This document shows, one piece after another, positions 1-11,344 of a DNA stretch of 64,000 nucleotides. How positions within the stretch are numbered: the first letter of the stretch is position 1; every line of letters starts with the position of its first letter. The notes beneath the pieces are model-generated. The model worked only from the letters and a program-made list of their open reading frames with translations, had not been told where the DNA came from and did not search any database. The DNA lies in assembly GCA_011109175.1 (NCBI GenBank), contig RDEW01000010.1, positions 958,796 through 1,022,795 of the forward strand, in the 5' to 3' direction. This stretch comes from Dicyema japonicum. Lineage: Eukaryota; Dicyemida; Rhombozoa; Dicyemidae. The position numbers were made by a program, and so were the translations under genes.

Positions 1-1039
1 GACGTCCCCGACAGCAGACACGGCGATGTTGGCTAGATGACACTAACAGATATTCAAAAGAATTCCGGCATACAGCATCGTCCATACCCCGCTGAGAGAA
101 AGTGAAGGTAGAAAAAGCTGATAAGTACGGCTCTAAGCATCACGAGTATGGTCGGAGTCCTGGCCAACAGAGAATTCTGGGAAGGAAGTAGAATTTTTTG
201 ACAAGGTTGTTAGAGGCCATTAGCGAGGGTAATCAAAAATTATTGAAAAAATCCAAAATGCTACAATAATATTTTTTTCCAATTAAGGGTTAACTGGTCT
301 CGACTAAAAGAAGTCGAAAATTAACTTTAACAAAGTGAGCCGTGAATCCTGTTTGCAAGAACATTTCCTCTTAATTCCTGCAGAAACCAAGTCTGGAACA
401 AATCAAGACTTGAGATATGGCATCCATCTTTTGACGGAAGTGAAGTTTAAGATGTCTTTACTAGAACTCAATCACCGGGAATCGATGCAATGTGGTAGAT
501 TTCCAAATAAATCATTTGGCGCGATAATCTTGATTCTTCACATATTCGAAAATTAACAATCAAGTTCTCATAGCCATATATTCAAGAGACAAGTCCATCA
601 AGAACAATATTTGTAGGTAACCCTCCACAAATGATCAGTCATATCTGACAGTGCCGTCGTATTTTGACCACCTTAGTAATCAACTAATTAGTGATTCCTT
701 TCTCTTAGTCAAGGTTATCTCATCTCTGGATGTCCTTGGGGATAAATAATCCAAATTATTCATATTAAAAATTAAATAAAGTTATTTTCATATACAGGTC
801 GAATCTCATGCTTTCAGAACAGAATTTCGTAGCTTCAATTCTGGCCAAGGTTCCATGCGTCTACGATGGCTTAACAATCACCATCATCAGTGATACCTAT
901 ATAGACTCAAAGGCAATAAAAGAAGTTAGATGTTTAGCTCTTTTCAACGATTAATTATCGAATATTATGTTGATTTAATAAACACGTGATATCGAATTTG
1001 TCAATGGAAATGAAATTTATCCATAAAGAATAGCAGAAA
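1..1039. other. No recognisable gene or repeat
   Basis: I see no conserved protein motif or RNA gene. One 73-codon open frame at 335-556 on the plus strand has no family resemblance that I recognise. The stretch is AT-rich and is not obviously related to the other repeats in the window. Confidence 0.3.
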
Positions 1040-2070
1040 CCTTTGTCACGCCCCTGAAACTACTGACTGCTTTCAGAATTGAGAACGGATTTCCATTGAC
1101 GATCTGGAAGGAAATTCGCTCAATGAGCCAGTTCCTGTTCATTTATCATTTTCCTCCTCGCTATAAGCGATCAGATTCTTCAGGGTCAGTGATATGCTAC
1201 CTATGAGTCCTGATGTTTTCATGGCGATTGGTTCAAAAATGAACTGTTTAGCGAGACATACGTATTTCTTCATCTTTGGGTCTCAGCCTTTTCCAAGGCT
1301 GATCCTGGGTGAGTTCCTGTCATAGCAATGTTAGAGGGAGAGAGGATATCCGACAGGTGACGGACGTTCCATGCGAGGTATTTACCACTTTCCTGTTAAA
1401 AGAGAGTTGCCAGGTCTTTTATTTGCAGCCCAAGAGGCCCCAACTGTACAGTGAATCCGGCCGCTTCCACTTTGGATCACTATGATTAGATTAGGATCAC
1501 TTGTCTTGGGCTCCTTCTAGCATTCCTCCCGTATGAGAAAGCGTGAAGGTCTTTAACGTCGACCATTATTTCACATCTACATCAATGTGCTTAGATGCGG
1601 ACGCAAACCTCAAGTCGTCATCCAATAGTGTCCCATGTGAGGTCCAAGTCCTGTGAGAGTAGAGATGGCGGACTTAACCTCTGCCACCACAAACACGCAG
1701 CAGTGACTTCATGTTCTTCCCTTGAGCCCGAACTGGAATCCTCGGTTCTAACGAATTAGGTTATCCAGAGAAGTTGTTGGGGAGCATTTCTCTCTAGGAG
1801 TCAGTCACTTGATTCTCTAAAGTACTTTTCTTGTATCTTCGATCTTTATATTATTTATCCAGGAGATGGATGGCCATCCCGTAATGCATGCTTAGCAAAC
1901 GCATGTCTGTATCTGTAAGCGTACCCTACACGTGACATCCTTCACTAAGAGCTGCCGTCTTGCAGGCAATCTTGGCTGTTATCCATCTGAAGAAAAAGTC
2001 GACACCATTCGTTTTTTATCAAAGGCAATCAGAGCGTGAAAAATTGTCTCAGTCTGAACTCCCAGTAGAA
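1040..2070 (-). pseudogene. Degenerate family R (RLE-type) LINE, 3' half
   Basis: Read on the minus strand, scattered frames match the order of a family R element. Around 1960-2010 there is a reverse-transcriptase segment (RWITAKIACK), equivalent to RRLTAKIAC in the 36.9-kb copy. Around 1600-1640 is GTLLDDDLRF, equivalent to the segment just before the CCHC knuckle. Around 1085-1230 is the C-terminal block EPIAMKTSGLIG followed by LIERISFQIVNGN. The CCHC and PD...D core cannot be read cleanly and many stops intervene, so this is an old, non-functional copy. The plus-strand open frame at 1960-2217 is probably its antisense shadow. Confidence 0.6.
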
Positions 2071-2440
2071 TTTGATTCATATAAGAATTTTATAGAGAAT
2101 ATAAGACAGACATCAGATCTCAAGCGAATAGATCGCCAGCTTTTTAAATGGCCGGGTTTTGTTTCATCCAGTCCGCATCTTGCCTATGGCAAATTCCGAA
2201 TTGCCAAAAGTACTTGATCGCTCAAGGCAATGAAGAGCCCACTCTGGAAGGTGATAGGACGTTTCGCAGATTGTGAGGGGAAGATGGATGTTTGCCAAAC
2301 AAAATATTTGGATAGAGCATAAGTTTTGACCTTCGGTCTCTCTCTTGGATACGGTATAATTATCCCCGTTTTTTTAATGTGACAACAATCTTGTAAACTG
2401 TTGGATGACTCATCAAAAGAGTGGTAAAGATTTCTTTGGG

Positions 2441-2566
2441 AGTTATTCCAGCTAAGTTGTTCCTCGCAAATGACAATATGTATTTAGTTAATTTATTTAG
2501 TTTTATTTTACTGTTGGTTTTTATTTACTTAGTTTTATTTTAGTTATTCCAGCTAAGTTGTTCCTC
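2441..2566. repeat. 25-bp perfect direct repeat flanking an AT-rich spacer
   Basis: The 25 bases at 2441-2465 recur exactly at 2542-2566 (beginning AGTTATTCCAGCTAAG). The 76 bases between them consist largely of ATTTAGTTTTATTTTA-like units. It could be a long target-site duplication, a small tandem duplication or slippage. Confidence 0.8.
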
Positions 2567-2614
2567 TTTTTTCCCTGTCCAAACCCTCTGATGAAGATTG
2601 CATTATGAAAACTA

Positions 2615-2716
2615 TTCCGCTAAAGAATGAAGTGATGTTCGCGACGGTAGGACGTGGGACAAAAATAGAAAAGGGCGGACCTACTTCTCCACCTCTCTTC
2701 AGAAGCGGAAGCCTGT
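2615..2716 (+). repeat. SINE-2 body fragment
   Basis: About 95 bases beginning around GCGACGGTAGGACGTG are similar to 56095-56190. Both copies translate to a similar peptide (VMFATVGRGTKIEKG here, VLSATVGRVMKIEEG there). At 56 kb this block follows a tRNA-like head, so I treat it as the body of a SINE-like repeat. The shared reading frame could instead mean that it comes from a coding element. Confidence 0.5.
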
Positions 2717-3420
2717 AATGAAGTATTGGAAGATGTATTTGGTCGGCATAAGCAGATGTTCTCCCTTTGGTTCTTTCCTTGGATTAATTAGTTATGACTG
2801 ATTGTGGTGGGGTTACAATGGTATGTTTGGGGTTAATAATAATATAATTACTGTTAATTTTTTAAATAATTTAATTATTTTGCTTTGGTATTGTAAAGGA
2901 CAGCAGAAACCCTTCGATCATGTTGAGGTCTACCTGGATCACTTATTTAATGGTCTAACTCGTTCTTTCTTGTGTTCCCCTTTTCGGCGTTAAATAATAA
3001 TATTTATGCTCTTTCTCAAATTCCCAAGTAGCATTTTATAAAAATTTTGATCACTCATGGATTGCAGCACTAAATTTGGTTTTCTCTATATATTAGAGTA
3101 ACAACACATATGAATTGTTCACATGTCCTGAATTCAAAGAATGCTTGCTTCAAACAGGACTTGTCACTAATATACCCTTTTGTAGATTTTGTTGCCCATA
3201 GATGAGTCCATTACGACATCCTTAGTCCCGGCAATAATATCGATCTTTAAGTGCAATTTCGGTACTTACACCAACGTTTGACTTAATGCTGATTAATAGT
3301 AGTACTTAATACAATGGCTCCGTGATGGACCCTTGCTGACTATATTCACAAGTTAACATTCAAGGTATCCGGATGAAAATTACCGAACTAAAACACTTTC
3401 TCTTAAAACGAAGGATATAG
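2717..3420. other. No recognisable gene
   Basis: AT-rich sequence without a motif I can name. A 63-codon frame at 2802-2993 is low-complexity and hydrophobic and is not convincing as a gene. Confidence 0.3.
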
Positions 3421-4625
3421 TTATTTATTTTTTTTATTAACAAAAATTTTTTTTAACAATTAAACAAATGTCAGTTGAGGAAGCCTGCTGCGTAAATTGC
3501 GAACGAGTTCCCTCGGAGTATGGCTATTCCGATCTTTTGTCTTAGCCATAACCCTTCTCGTTGATCCCTTTCCTTTCTGGCAAGCAATCCTCCGAGTTCT
3601 TGCAAGAATTCAGCCGTCATTGGACCAACGGCTCCCGATGATTCGGTCGCAACAGGAGTAAATCGGTAGCGATCCCCGAGGCAAGAATATTTCTTGATTT
3701 TTAGGTTTTCCGCGTCGAAGCAGCTGCTCCAGGTGTCTGAACCGATTTAAAAATGTTCGTGCTTGAGAACGTGTCTATGCAAGTTGCGTCCCAGACCAAA
3801 GATCTTCCAGACGTGAAGGGGAAAAGGGTCATCCCGTCAGGTCTCTTCCCATCTCCTCGATCAAGACCCACTGGTTCAAGCTGTGCTGGGAAGCCTGAAG
3901 CCTTCAGAGCTCTGACGATCACATCATTCAGAGCAGCATGACGTGGTCCCCTTCCGGCGCTTCTTCTGCAGGACAGCGGGTGCAATCCTTTCGCATCGAC
4001 TGTTTTCCCGCATCGGCATCGGTGCTCCTGGCAAACGTCTAGTCCCAGCCTTTGTCCGATTCCAATCCTCAAAGAATCGTCGTCCAAAAAGGTCCCGAGG
4101 TTTGGGCAAGGTATTGCACCAAGCCATGCTCCACTCCCTCTACTTGAAGCTGACACCAAACAAGCCAGACGATGTTGATTTGCTTCTTTTTAAGGTCTTC
4201 CAAAATTTTGGAGCAGACAATGTCATCCCAATTTCTTTGCTTCGTTGTGTCTTCTGGGATTTTGAGTCCGGACCCGTTCCATTTCCTACAAGCTTCGTCA
4301 AATGACTCATTCCAGCAAGTCCAATTTTGTTATGAAGGACTTGCCGTGTCAAATGGCTGCAGCTTGAGAGAGATGATAGGTATGCTGGGTACGCAACCTC
4401 CAGCGCCGATCTCATTCCGACACCCCCAAATCCAGAGGGAAGCTTGCATTGTTTCCAACCAAGTTCGTCGAAGCGGACGTTAATTATTGACTCGACTGTT
4501 TGCTTGAGAGACTTGTCCATTGAAAGTAGAATGTCATATTGTTCGTAGCAGGGTGAACATCGGAGTAGATATAAAAGCTTGGGTAGTCCGATGTTGTTTC
4601 TCATAGTTATTTTCTAAGAAACGAA
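3421..4625 (-). mobile_element. Family R LINE, 5'-truncated copy with RLE domain
   Basis: The minus strand encodes the C-terminal half of a restriction-like-endonuclease non-LTR retrotransposon. The frame at 4604-4140 (starting MRNNIGLPKLLYLLRCSPC) covers the region after the polymerase. The frame at 4159-3701 carries a CCHC knuckle (CRCG, then HPLSC, RRSAGRGPRH) and the nuclease core KRPDGMTLFPF with LVWD, i.e. PD-x14-D. A further in-frame block (ATESSGAVGPMTAEFL ... ILRGNSFAIYAAGFLN) ends in a stop near 3475. The poly-T at 3428-3460 (poly-A in sense) marks the 3' end. Reverse-transcriptase motifs are absent because the copy stops near 4625, which is typical 5' truncation. Such nucleases cut the target DNA to prime reverse transcription. 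Confidence 0.85.
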
Positions 4626-4639
4626 ACTAAACCCACAGC

Positions 4640-5130
4640 GGGCCACCCCCAACATTCCAGGATACTTAGTCTTCGGACATGGGAGAAGTCATAGAAGAGG
4701 TAAAGGCGTTATTACACTAATCAGGAACCATATACTGGCCAGCAATATTTTGGATAACATCTCGGACCCTTCCTCAGAACGACACACTGGAACAACTAAC
4801 TCTAAGAATCCGTCTACTTTCTCTCCGATTGACAGTTGTTAATATGTATATATCGCAGCGACTTCTGCCCCGAACTCCAGCGATTCCTAAATGCAAAGAG
4901 ATCTCAATGGTATGCTAACCAACAACTGTATCAACGGAAAGCCCTCATATCCGACAGTTTTGACGAACTGATCATTCTCAGCAAACACACAAGGACCCCT
5001 TCCTGTCGAGGCGACTCCCCTACTTCACCCGACATTTCTTTTGCCGCTCTCGAAGCATCGAGTCTCATTTAGACTCTTTGGACATTGAGCCGATCAGACA
5101 GACTGAATTCTCTTACGAATTCCTGACGTC
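4640..5130 (+). pseudogene. APE endonuclease fragment of an R1/Jockey-like LINE
   Basis: Two plus-strand frames resemble the apurinic-type endonuclease of non-LTR elements. The first, around 4680-4860, reads RGKGVITLIRNHILASN and then RIRLLSLRLTVVNMYIS, matching the strands after the active-site glutamate. The second, 4836-5070, contains ALISDSFDELIILSKHTRTP and ends SPTSPDISFAAL, matching the RG..L...L..LN...T...SSPDI block. The frame changes between them and no polymerase follows, so it is a broken remnant. It abuts the 5' end of the minus-strand family R copy. Confidence 0.65.
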
Positions 5131-5365
5131 TAAAAAATTAAGCACTTTTGCGTTGCCGTAAGCACGTAAGATGCTTAGGGTTTCGCTCATGCAGAACACA
5201 CACTTTATTTAATTAAAAAACAGTTATTATAACTAATCGTAGAGGGAGAATCAAAGAATGCTCTTCACTTTTTTTATCTTTCTTGAGTGTATGTCCTTTT
5301 AGACTATCCAGTTCCGCAGTGAATCTCCATGATGACGGCGAAACTCGTCAAGCCTTTTTAGCACC

Positions 5366-5470
5366 GCAGATGCGTGGAACCTTCCACCAGGTGAACAGCA
5401 GCGAGAATCGAACCCGTGACCTAAGCCACTTAGCCCGACACCTAACCACTGTGCCACCCGAAGTAAGACT
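5366..5470 (-). repeat. tRNA-derived SINE (SINE-1)
   Basis: On the minus strand there is an A-box-like TGGCACAGTGGTTAGG, followed about 35 bases later by a B box GGGTTCGATTC, the internal RNA polymerase III promoter layout of a tRNA. The 3' continuation GGTGGAAGGTTCCACGCATC recurs at 50106-50130. The acceptor stem pairs only partly (GGTG/CACC), so this is a tRNA-derived SINE rather than a functional tRNA. Confidence 0.7.
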
Positions 5471-6773
5471 GGTTCGATCCAACGTATACAGCGACCTTTT
5501 TATTCAGTACAAACTTAAAGGCACAGATGGAGTGAGGCGGCTATTATCATTCAGTGGATTTCCAATTTCAGCATTCAACCAAGAATCCGTTGAATGACAG
5601 TCAGTCTTTTCGTGGAAGACAAGTCTTCTTGCATCTCATATCATAACCACACCTTAAATATGATATCTGATTAGTGCGGTCATCCGGATCATTGAGGGAT
5701 AAGTCCTTCCATACTCCCATAGCCTCTGATAGTGACATAGATACATTCAGACCCGGATAAGAGTTAAGAAATGTATCCACAAATTTTTTGATGAACTGAA
5801 TGAGAACAAATGTGCAGCCAATGAAATGACTGAAGGCATAGTACGGTCCATCCTACTGAAACAATGGGAGGAATTCTTTGAAGTCATCCATAATCATCTA
5901 AATGTATATTTAAAATGACTTACCTAATTTCACAGACAAGAGAAGATAGAAAATATTATTCATCATAACAGAGGGAATCCAACATCAGCGGAATGAAATA
6001 AATGTCCAATCCTTTCACTTATGGAACCTTTCCACTGGAGTGGGGGAAAGTAAATGATCTTTTTAGCGTCACTCCGGCACTGTGTAATTGATCACATGAT
6101 GTCATCAAGTAGAGCAATGGAAGAAAAGGAACAAAGAAAAAAAAGAGACCTTTGAACAAGTAGCCAGCGTTTAATAGATCCAAAATATCAAATATCTTGT
6201 GAAAACTATTTCCGATTCATTGACGACTCCTTTACTAATTATTTTAAACACACCATAGGTTTTTCTCCTATTTTGTCATTTAGCATAACTTCTATAATGC
6301 TACACAACATAAAACCTTTGGATTCCATGTTAGTCCATAATAAAAGATCGCTTTCAATTTCTGTGAATCTTAAATGAGGGATTTAAGAACACTAAAAACT
6401 AGTACTATGATGGATTCAATGGCGGATTCGAGAAGGTTACCATACCTATACTCATTAGGATTCCTAACAATAGAAGTGAGTGGAAGAGGTCGACATTCAG
6501 AATGTTATCTTTTGCTGCATGAGTAGCTATTAGTATTGTGGCTCTCAGAAAGTGTTTAATAATAGAGCAATAGAAAACTGAGTAGAGTATACATACTGTG
6601 AGTCGACACTAGCCGAAGACTGGATTGAGACATTATTCCTATATTCCACAGGAAGCTATTAACCATCAGAATGGTATTTACACAGGGAAATTAGGAAGAA
6701 CGTTTTGATTATCGACGGATAAGCCCAAATGTTAGCTACTAAAAATAATGGAGCAAATTGTCTACAAGAGACT
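5471..6773. other. No gene recognised; contains one dispersed repeat
   Basis: Apart from the repeat-VI copy at 5990-6075 I see no coding or RNA feature. Open frames are short and unlike any family I know. Confidence 0.3.
5990..6075 (+). repeat. Dispersed repeat VI, copy 1
   Basis: TTTCCACTGGAGTGGGGGAA and the 40 bases after it are similar to 27315-27395 (plus) and to the reverse complement of 49365-49430. All three share GGAGTGGGGG or TAGTGGGGG followed by a TTTTT run and a CACTGGG-like end. Its origin is unknown. Confidence 0.5.
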
Positions 6774-6921
6774 TTAAATTTTTTTTTTTTTTATTAACAA
6801 AATTTTTTTTAACAATTAAACAAATGTCAGTTGAGGAAGCCTGCTGCGTGGATTGCGAACGAGTTCCCTCGGAGTATGGCTATTCCGATCTTTTGTCTTA
6901 GCCATAACCCTTCTCGTTGAT
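6774..6921 (-). mobile_element. Family R LINE, about 145-bp 3'-end copy
   Basis: Nearly identical to the last part of the 3421-4625 copy: the sense reading is LWLRQKIGIAILRGNSFAIH and then AAGFLN and a stop, followed by the same 3' untranslated bases and poly-A. Only the last 30 or so codons are present, so this is a severely 5'-truncated insertion. It differs from the larger copy at only a few bases, so both are relatively young or derive from closely related sources. Confidence 0.85.
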
Positions 6922-7090
6922 AAAATAAGTTAAATCAATAACCTTGAGCCGTAATTCAAGACAACCCGTAATAAGTTAAGCGGCTATAGACTATAAAAGT
7001 CATGGACACCTTTCCCCAGTCAAGACTATAAAAGTCAATTTTTAAAGAAAAATTCCATTATGGCATTGAGGACGTAATGGGAGATACTGC

Positions 7091-7330
7091 CTAATGATCG
7101 CGAGTCCAATATTCAAGAAGAGCCATCATGTCATTAGACTCTCTCTTCTGCACTTCTGCAATTCCGCTCATTAACATGATAAACTTTGACGTGCTGGGGT
7201 AAAACATACCAGACGTCTCGAAAGAGATCACTGAAAGGCGAACCGATCCCAAATTTCCTAGTTTTGAAATCTTTAGTAGTACTTGCTGTAAAACCTGAGC
7301 AGATTCGTCTTTATGCAAGACACTCCCTTG
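7091..7330 (-). pseudogene. Family R LINE C-terminal remnant
   Basis: The 75-codon minus-strand frame contains SVISFETSGMFYPSTSKFIM, equivalent to the V-A-x-E-T-S-G block that follows the nuclease in family R elements (compare VAIETSGAAGNITASFL at 38.65 kb). Nothing upstream of it can be aligned. The flanking frame at 7341-7619 is not recognisable. Confidence 0.5.
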
Positions 7331-7742
7331 ACTTCATGGCTTGGTATATATGCCACGTGACTTCTTTCCATCACTTCGACAAAGTTTAAAAAGTTCCAGA
7401 AAGCATGCAAACCCCGTGTCTTATATTACTCTCATGACAGTCAAGTTTTACCTGGAGGATATCTCCCGACACTTCGCATGTATTACAGCGGATGTAGACT
7501 TTTCATGTCAAGCGTTCCATCGAATTTCCATCGGTGTTCCAAGCAGACACCAAGCAAGGCCTAGCCAAAGAACAACTCCAATTGAGTACCAACCGAACGA
7601 GTATCAACTGCATGAGTGAAGGCCGAATTCCTTTAGTTTTTAATCAAAAATCACAATTATTGGACAAAATTGGTAATAAAATTGCGCAGGTTTGAAAAGT
7701 TAGTCGGCGGATTTTGAAGAAACCCCCTTTGATCCACACAAA

Positions 7743-8460
7743 TTGAAGAACTGGACAAACATTACACACAAGACTACTCAATCGTCTTTTTTAGAAACGA
7801 ATAACTTGCGCCGTCGGGCTTGTATTCTGTCAGCCTCTTCTACCTTCAGCAGGGCTTTGCTGAACGCGTTTTTATCATCTTCAATTGGTTCCCTTCTGGA
7901 TCAGGATGCCCTTCGAATTGGCGTTTCCTTCGTCTCGGGGTCGACCTGTGCCAGCCTCATCCGTGCCGTTGTGAACTGCAAAGGGTTTCACCCGTTTTCT
8001 TGTCGACGCAGCAGTGGTCTGTTCCCGATGTATGCCGCTATTAACGGTGTCGTTAGGCGCTCTCTTAGGGGACTGGATTCCGGAAACTCTGGAACCGGTG
8101 GGCCTAAATCGTGGGGATGGAAAGTGCCTAGAAGGTATAACTGTGTTCCATTTCTCTCAGGTGAAATGCTTGATTTGGGATGTGGCTTTCATAGACACCT
8201 TTTCCCAGTCGAGACTTTCAGACTCCACGTTGAAAGCTTGGGAGGCCTGCTTGAACATTCGAGAATTCCAAAATAAGAAAATACGACAGCCTTTTCACCA
8301 GATTTTTTGTACATCCCATTGCCGTCGAAACGAGCGGAGTCTTCTGGCCCAAGACGGTCTCTTTTATAAGATCGCTTGGGTCTGAAATCGAAAGTGAGTG
8401 ACGAGCGTCGGGGAACCGATTAGCTGTACCAGAGGATTTCTCTGGCAGTTGTCAGCAAAT
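7743..8460 (+). pseudogene. Family R LINE, degenerate CCHC/RLE region
   Basis: Overlapping plus-strand frames reproduce the C-terminal half of family R. LLDQDALRIGVSF and GFHPFSCRRSSG (the H and last C of the CCHC knuckle) lie at 7860-8030. LEPVGLNRGDGKCLEGIT then KCLIWDVAFIDTF lies at 8085-8205, where the catalytic PD is replaced by LE. The TSGVFW-like block and a basic C terminus follow to about 8450. Frames shift repeatedly and the nuclease proline-aspartate is lost, so this copy is inactive. Confidence 0.65.
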
Positions 8461-9229
8461 TATTTTATTTTGATTATTTTGTTGTGTAATAAATTGTCAC
8501 ACTAAAAAATTACCTGAATAGAATGAGAATGTATTTTATTTAAAAACAGAACCAAGGACAATAAAAACTCATACTTCAACAGGCAAAGACAATGGCCATA
8601 CCCTGCAACACAATCTCTGGTCACGAGGTCTCTAAGTTTTGTTGACGACTCTTTTACCCATTCTCCCAGCCGCTCCTGGGGTTTCAAGGGCGAATGATAG
8701 AAATCTCAAAACGACAAATGAGAATTTCTCCATCAATATCTCGAGATCAATGTTCTTAAACGCTATTGTAACTTTTGCTGTATTTTATTTATTCAGATTT
8801 TTGCATATCTGATGCTTTATTGTTTTCATGTGCTCCACAAACGATAGACGAGACTGAGGTGAAATATATTTAATAACCCAAAAAAAACATCAAGAAAGAA
8901 GGAGTAGAACAACTAATTAAGTGATCCCGGTACACCTCAACAGGATCGAGAGGTTTTTCCTATGTTCATCCAGAGTACCCACTGCTTTCCTGAATAGACG
9001 ACGATCATCTTTCACTAGAGTTTAAAGAGGGGTGGGTTTTTTCCCCAAATTACGTGTATTTGAGGCTTTTAGCCTAGAGTGGAAGAAACAATTTGTTTCT
9101 TGACCGCACAGACCGATGAAGCCAGAGTCGTTATTTTTGATTGCGGCATGGTCAAGCATTGGGGGAAAAGATTGGGGTAGATTTGTTAGACGTGCAAGTT
9201 TGACTGTTAGGAGTTGATCTTGTATGAAT
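8461..9229. other. No recognisable feature
   Basis: AT-rich with short open frames only. I find no motif or similarity to other parts of the window. Confidence 0.3.
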
Positions 9230-9590
9230 TAAATATTGAAGCTCCATAGGCCCATGAGGCACAAGCATACTCTACCGTCGGTTTTAGTAGTTGATTGTAC
9301 ATGAAGACAGCGCATTCCCGTGACGGTCGGACTTTAAGAGCGGTTTCATTATATTCAGTTTCCTGAGACCCTTTGTCATAACGTTCTTCACATAATGAGA
9401 AAATGTCATCAAAGGGTCAAAAGTCAATCCCAGAATAGTTGGATGAATCTGTAAAAGTAAAGAGTCTCCATATATGTTAAAATCCAGTGTATATTTTTCT
9501 TTTCTGTCTGTAATGAAGATGGTATACGTTGATTTATCCATGGATATGGAGAGACGATTCAAATTCAGACATTTTAAAAGAACCATGTCA
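9230..9590 (-). pseudogene. Family J (Jockey/CR1-like) LINE C-terminal fragment
   Basis: The minus-strand frame 9586-9284 (TILGLTFDPLMTFSHYVKNV) matches the post-polymerase LG(I/V)TFD...F..H segment. It continues, after a small break, into MYNQLLKPTVEYACASWAYG at about 9300-9245, the L..Y..L.....Y....W block of Jockey/CR1-type reverse transcriptases. The same LKPTVEY block recurs at 15.25 kb. No catalytic YxDD region is present. Confidence 0.7.
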
Positions 9591-9720
9591 TTAATTAATT
9601 AATTTTCAAGTAGTAAATTTTTAAATATTATTTATTATAATAATTTAAATATTATTCGTTTTTGATCTTCATTTTGTAGTGAATATTAAGTGCTGCTAAA
9701 ATATGGCTTATGTGATAGTT

Positions 9721-10449
9721 ATGAATTCACATAAAAGGCAAGATCAGAGTCTCGCTTAATTAACTCGTAAGTTTGTTGAACTGTTGAATTCTTCAAAAGA
9801 TGGTCTACTTGACTTACGAGAAGTTGAAATTTTATAAAATATTGCAGGCAGTCTCTAAACTACCAATACATAATAATCGTAGAATATACGAAATAATAAA
9901 CGTACTCGAAGGAATCGGTCTTCTAGAAAAGATATCTATGAACTACATTAGATGATGTAAGACAAATTTAAATTTTAGTTCTAATAAAAGTGATCCTTCT
10001 AAAGAGGCTCGTCGGCTTCGAGAAGAGATCAAATTTCTTAGAAACTACGAGAAGGATCTAGAAAAGGAGGTCACTGATGCGATGCAATGTACCACAAAAT
10101 GTGGAATGACACCGACTGTTGACATTCCCTAAATTTTGTCCAAAGTTCTGATATCTCGCCAATTTTTGAAAATCAGACGGTTTTTGCAGTTCATGCTCCG
10201 CAGGAAGCCCGGTTATCTTTTACTAGAACATTTGTTTGCCTGTTATTTTACTCTTTAGGGACTGAAGGGAGGTCAACTCCGTGTTTACTGCGATTCAGGG
10301 ACTGTGTCGGTTGTCCTTATGGATGAATTTACCAAAGATAACTCTAAAAGCACTCCGTATGCCTTAACAAGGTTGATTTTTCTGGGAATGACTGCTACAT
10401 CTTTAAAATGAAGGAAGATCAAAGTCTGGCTTACTGCTTTAAGGATTAA
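9721..10449 (+). CDS. E2F-family transcription factor with micro-introns
   Basis: A short E2F protein, which in animals binds DNA with DP to control S-phase genes and is itself bound by Rb. From the ATG at 9721 the DNA-binding domain reads LTRKFVELLNSSKDGLLDL, then RRIYEIINVLEGIGLLEK after an intron. A leucine-rich dimerisation helix (ARRLREEIKFLRNYEKDLEK), a marked-box segment (DISPIFENQTVFAVHAP) and GQLRVYCDSGTVSVV follow. The C terminus (CYIFKMKEDQSLAYCF) resembles the Rb-binding motif. Three GT-AG introns restore frame: 9823-9847 (25 bp), 9957-9978 (22 bp) and 10234-10258 (25 bp). Oddities: TAA at 9757 where Leu is expected, and three apparent one-base deletions near 9954 (Trp), 10129 and 10374. 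It is either a real gene with consensus errors or a recent pseudogene. Confidence 0.8.
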
Positions 10450-11039
10450 CTTTTATATTTTTGTGTTAAGTAATTAAAATTTTGCTACTCGGAGTTACCC
10501 AAAAAAGGGAACTGGGCTGTTTTACCTCCAGTATTCCCACAGGGCTTTTTAAAGTACATAGTCTTCTAGAAAGGATTGTCTTTTGTTTGGACGCCTACTT
10601 TTGCTTAGGGGTTTATGGAATGGTCTCCTACTTGTTAGTAAAGTCTGAGTAACCAGCTAATTTCTTATTTTGCAGGTATCTCCAAGTATTGGGTTATATA
10701 AGATTGGAATTCTGAACGTTCTAATAAACTATTTTTTAGTTCTGAAATATAGCGCGTAGGATGTCTTCTGAGTTAGTAGCATGCTTAGGGACTAGGTGAG
10801 ATTGGAACTTGTTAAGTTTAATGACTCTTTTAAATTTGGCTATTTTGCATAAATTTGATAATTTTTCTTTGAAGTGAAAATTTTCTACAGTTATTTATTT
10901 TTAACATGACATCTTTGAATAGGCCAGTTGGAAAAATAGAAATAGGATCTCAGAAGTTGAGAAATAGCATTAGCTAAAAGGCTGTGAATACATTGAACTG
11001 GGATAATAGTGTTCGATATCGTTCTAACCACCCTTTCCG
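10450..11039. other. No recognisable gene
   Basis: Downstream of the E2F gene I see no conserved frame. A bidirectional AT-rich spacer is likely. Confidence 0.3.
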
Positions 11040-11190
11040 TCGAAAGGATTCTACCTTTTCAACGGCTGACTAATGGAATCTGGTCTCTGTGAAGTCTGAG
11101 GAAACTACTTACATTTTTTTTGATTGCAGAATCGTTGATTATTGGAGGGAAATTGTTTATAGGTTGTCCGGTTAAAAATGAATGGGGTTT
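11040..11190 (+). pseudogene. LINE C-terminal zinc-finger-like remnant
   Basis: A plus-strand frame around 11090-11170 reads ETTYIFFDCRIVDYWREIVY, which resembles the E-x-x-x-H-x-F-x-x-C....W region after the polymerase in Jockey/L1-type LINEs. Only this segment is recognisable. Confidence 0.4.
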
Positions 11191-11344
11191 CCCACAGTTG
11201 GAATGAAATAGACCTTAATTCCATGAGCCGCAGGCATACTCGAAAAGGTTAACCAGTCATTCCTCTATGAATTGGTGACAGTAATTGAATTATCCTTACA
11301 AGATTTAGAATACGTATAGATTTTTTATCATCTTTATTTTTTTA

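Noticed and set aside
1960-2217. 85-codon plus-strand protein gene
   Set aside because: The opposite strand reads through a family R polymerase block (RWITAKIACK) in line with the rest of the minus-strand element, so the plus frame is most likely a shadow.
5376-5460. Functional tRNA gene
   Set aside because: The A and B boxes are good, but the acceptor stem and anticodon arm do not pair properly, and the 3' body recurs elsewhere as a repeat.
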